From assembly GCF_003332305.1 (NCBI RefSeq), contig NZ_QOIO01000002.1, forward strand, positions 124,001 to 188,000: a DNA stretch of 64,000 bases, given 5' to 3'. Of the stretch, positions 62,837-64,000 are shown piece after piece. This DNA is from Microvirga aerophila. Its GTDB lineage: Bacteria; Pseudomonadota; Alphaproteobacteria; Rhizobiales; Beijerinckiaceae. The notes below the pieces were generated by a model. The model ran no database searches. It was not told where the DNA came from and was given only the letters and a program-made list of their open reading frames with translations. Within the stretch, counting starts at the first letter, position 1. Each line of letters begins with the position of its first letter. A program made the translations under genes and the position numbers.

Positions 62837-64000
62837 ATGTTGAACCTTCCCGCAGGCGCACGCGCCAAGATTACATTCCTTAAAGAGTCCAAGCGCGATG
62901 AGGCGACGGAGACCGGGGTGATCGAGGCAACTGTCCGGAACATCATCACGGCCGTTCGCGACCGGGGGGATGCTGCCTTGCGTGAGTATTCCAAAACGTT
63001 CGACCAAGCCGACGTCACCATCTTCGAGGTAAATGATCAGGAGCGATCGGAGGCGGTGCGGAACCTGGACCCGCAAACGCGCCAGGACACGGAATTCGCC
63101 ATCGAACGTGTGCGCGCCTTTGCGCAGGCCCAGCTGGGCACGATCCTGCCGCTCGAGGTGGAAGCCCTGCCGGGCCTTCACCTCGGTCATCGGGTAATTC
63201 CCATCCGGACCATCGGCGCTTACGTTCCTGGTGGACGGTATCCCCTCCTGTCGGCTCCGATCATGACACTCGTGCCGGCGAAGGTTGCAGGATGCGAGGA
63301 GGTCATCGCCTGCCTGCCGCCTAAGGCTCATCCGGCCATGATTGCCGGCTGCCATCTCTCCGGCGCGGACAGGATTTTCCGTGTGGGCGGCGCCCAGGCC
63401 GTCGCCGCAATGGCGTTCGGCACCGAGACAATTCCAGCCGTCGACAAGATCGTCGGGCCGGGCAACGCCTATGTGAACGAGGCCAAACGGCAGGTTTTCG
63501 GGCGGGTCGGCATTGATCAACTCGCAGGACCGAGCGAGATTTTCGTGGTCGCCGACGACACGGGAGACGCGGAAATGATCGCCGTCGATCTCCTGGCTCA
63601 GGCCGAGCACGATGTGCGGACGCGGGTGGGGCTCATCACGACCAGCGCGAGGCTGGCGGAGGCGACGCTTGCGGAGGTTGAACGGCAGCTGGAAGGTCTT
63701 CCAACGGCTCCTGTGGCCGGCCCCGCTTGGCGGGACTACGGCGAGATCGTGGTGTGCGAGGACGAGGAGGCGATGATCGCCTATTCCGATTTCATTGCGG
63801 CCGAGCATCTCCAGGTTCACACGGCCGCGCCTCACGACACCGCGCAGAAATTGCGCAACTACGGCTCCCTCTTCATCGGCCCGCTCGCAAGCGTGGTGTA
63901 CTCCGACAAGTGCTGCGGGACCAATCATACGCTGCCTACCATGGGCGCCGGCCGATACACGGGCGGCCTCTGGGTCGGCTCCTACGTTAAGATCTGCACG
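62837..64000 (+). CDS. HisD-family dehydrogenase, HpsN-like (cut by window end)
   Basis: First 388 residues; family length is about 430. HisD-type catalytic and zinc residues are visible: Gln255 and His258 (LLAQAEHD), Glu323/His324 (AAEHLQ), Asp357 (YSDKCCGTNH). The stretches KVAGCEEVIACLPPKAHPAMI and CCGTNHTLPTMGAGRYTGGLWVG resemble sulfopropanediol 3-dehydrogenase HpsN rather than true histidinol dehydrogenase. No other his genes are near. It probably oxidises an alcohol to the acid in two steps. Divergent from the XRE-cupin regulator. Confidence 0.85.
   Translation, partial: MLNLPAGARAKITFLKESKRDEATETGVIEATVRNIITAVRDRGDAALREYSKTFDQADVTIFEVNDQERSEAVRNLDPQTRQDTEFAIERVRAFAQAQLGTILPLEVEALPGLHLGHRVIPIRTIGAYVPGGRYPLLSAPIMTLVPAKVAGCEEVIACLPPKAHPAMIAGCHLSGADRIFRVGGAQAVAAMAFGTETIPAVDKIVGPGNAYVNEAKRQVFGRVGIDQLAGPSEIFVVADDTGDAEMIAVDLLAQAEHDVRTRVGLITTSARLAEATLAEVERQLEGLPTAPVAGPAWRDYGEIVVCEDEEAMIAYSDFIAAEHLQVHTAAPHDTAQKLRNYGSLFIGPLASVVYSDKCCGTNHTLPTMGAGRYTGGLWVGSYVKICT

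Noticed and set aside
62666-63928. A 420-codon open frame on the minus strand at the right end
   Set aside because: It lies opposite the HisD-family gene, which shows all catalytic motifs and runs off the window; the reverse frame has no family features.
62837-64000. Histidinol dehydrogenase hisD of histidine biosynthesis
   Set aside because: No his genes nearby, a divergent PuuR-like regulator and an importer are next to it, and the conserved blocks resemble HpsN more than HisD.
1-64000. Mobile elements, prophage, CRISPR, rRNA or tRNA
   Set aside because: No transposase, integrase, repeat-spacer array, terminal inverted repeats or stable RNA gene could be recognised anywhere in the window.

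Overview
The window looks like chromosome from a high-GC alphaproteobacterium, probably Hyphomicrobiales (Rhizobiales). The evidence is the gene content (many ABC and TRAP solute transporters, FCD-type GntR regulators, a histidine pathway running through HutF and HutG, and Irr/ICE-like iron boxes). A Methylobacteriaceae/Microvirga-like genus is possible but unproven. I see no rRNA, tRNA, insertion sequence, prophage or CRISPR array. This is a nutrient-acquisition region made of transporter-plus-catabolism modules. Both edges cut genes.

Layout. (1) 1-12.5 kb: a divergent catabolic locus. The minus-strand operon encodes a branched-chain-amino-acid-type (HAAT) ABC transporter with a fused permease-ATPase, an aldehyde dehydrogenase, an AroE-like dehydrogenase and an SDR. 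The plus strand encodes a quinone-oxidoreductase-like enzyme, three SDRs, a GntR regulator and a D-lyxose-isomerase-like cupin. The substrate is unknown. (2) 12.6-17.4 kb: an SsuABC/TauABC-like operon with two different permeases, ending in an LVIVD-repeat beta-propeller gene. (3) 17.8-29.1 kb: a complete ferric-siderophore import locus: TonB-ExbD-ExbB and a Sel1 protein on one strand; on the other an outer-membrane receptor, the PiuC-type hydroxylase, a siderophore-interacting reductase and a periplasmic binding protein with two permeases and an ATPase. Two ICE-like Irr boxes lie in the divergent promoter region. No siderophore synthesis genes are present, so the siderophore is probably foreign. 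(4) 29.1-43.6 kb: a TRAP transporter beside hutC, then hutF, hutIHGUD and an ABC transporter. Together they degrade histidine to glutamate plus formate (HutF/HutG route). Palindromes of the TGT-N4-ACA type lie upstream of hutI/hutF and of the ABC transporter. (5) 43.6-50.1 kb: an APC amino-acid permease, a decayed histidine-phosphatase gene, a small unknown protein, a MarR-controlled DUF1428/VOC pair, an AbrB-family membrane protein and a Bcr/CflA-type efflux pump. (6) 50.3-56.1 kb: an unsaturated-uronate (pectin fragment) module: kdgF, kduD, kduI, a TRAP transporter and a divergent GntR regulator. (7) 56.2-64 kb: a class III aminotransferase with a polyamine-type ABC transporter, an XRE-cupin regulator, and a divergent HisD-family dehydrogenase resembling HpsN (sulfopropanediol dehydrogenase), cut by the window end.

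Two themes recur. Six of the seven operons encoding a solute-binding protein carry a strong GC-rich hairpin just after that gene, which suggests a common way of making more binding protein than membrane components. Genes inside operons are often coupled by ATGA or GTGA overlaps, and RBS positions support several GTG or TTG starts. The least explained parts are the 1-12.5 kb pathway, the LVIVD protein and the HisD-like/aminotransferase cluster.
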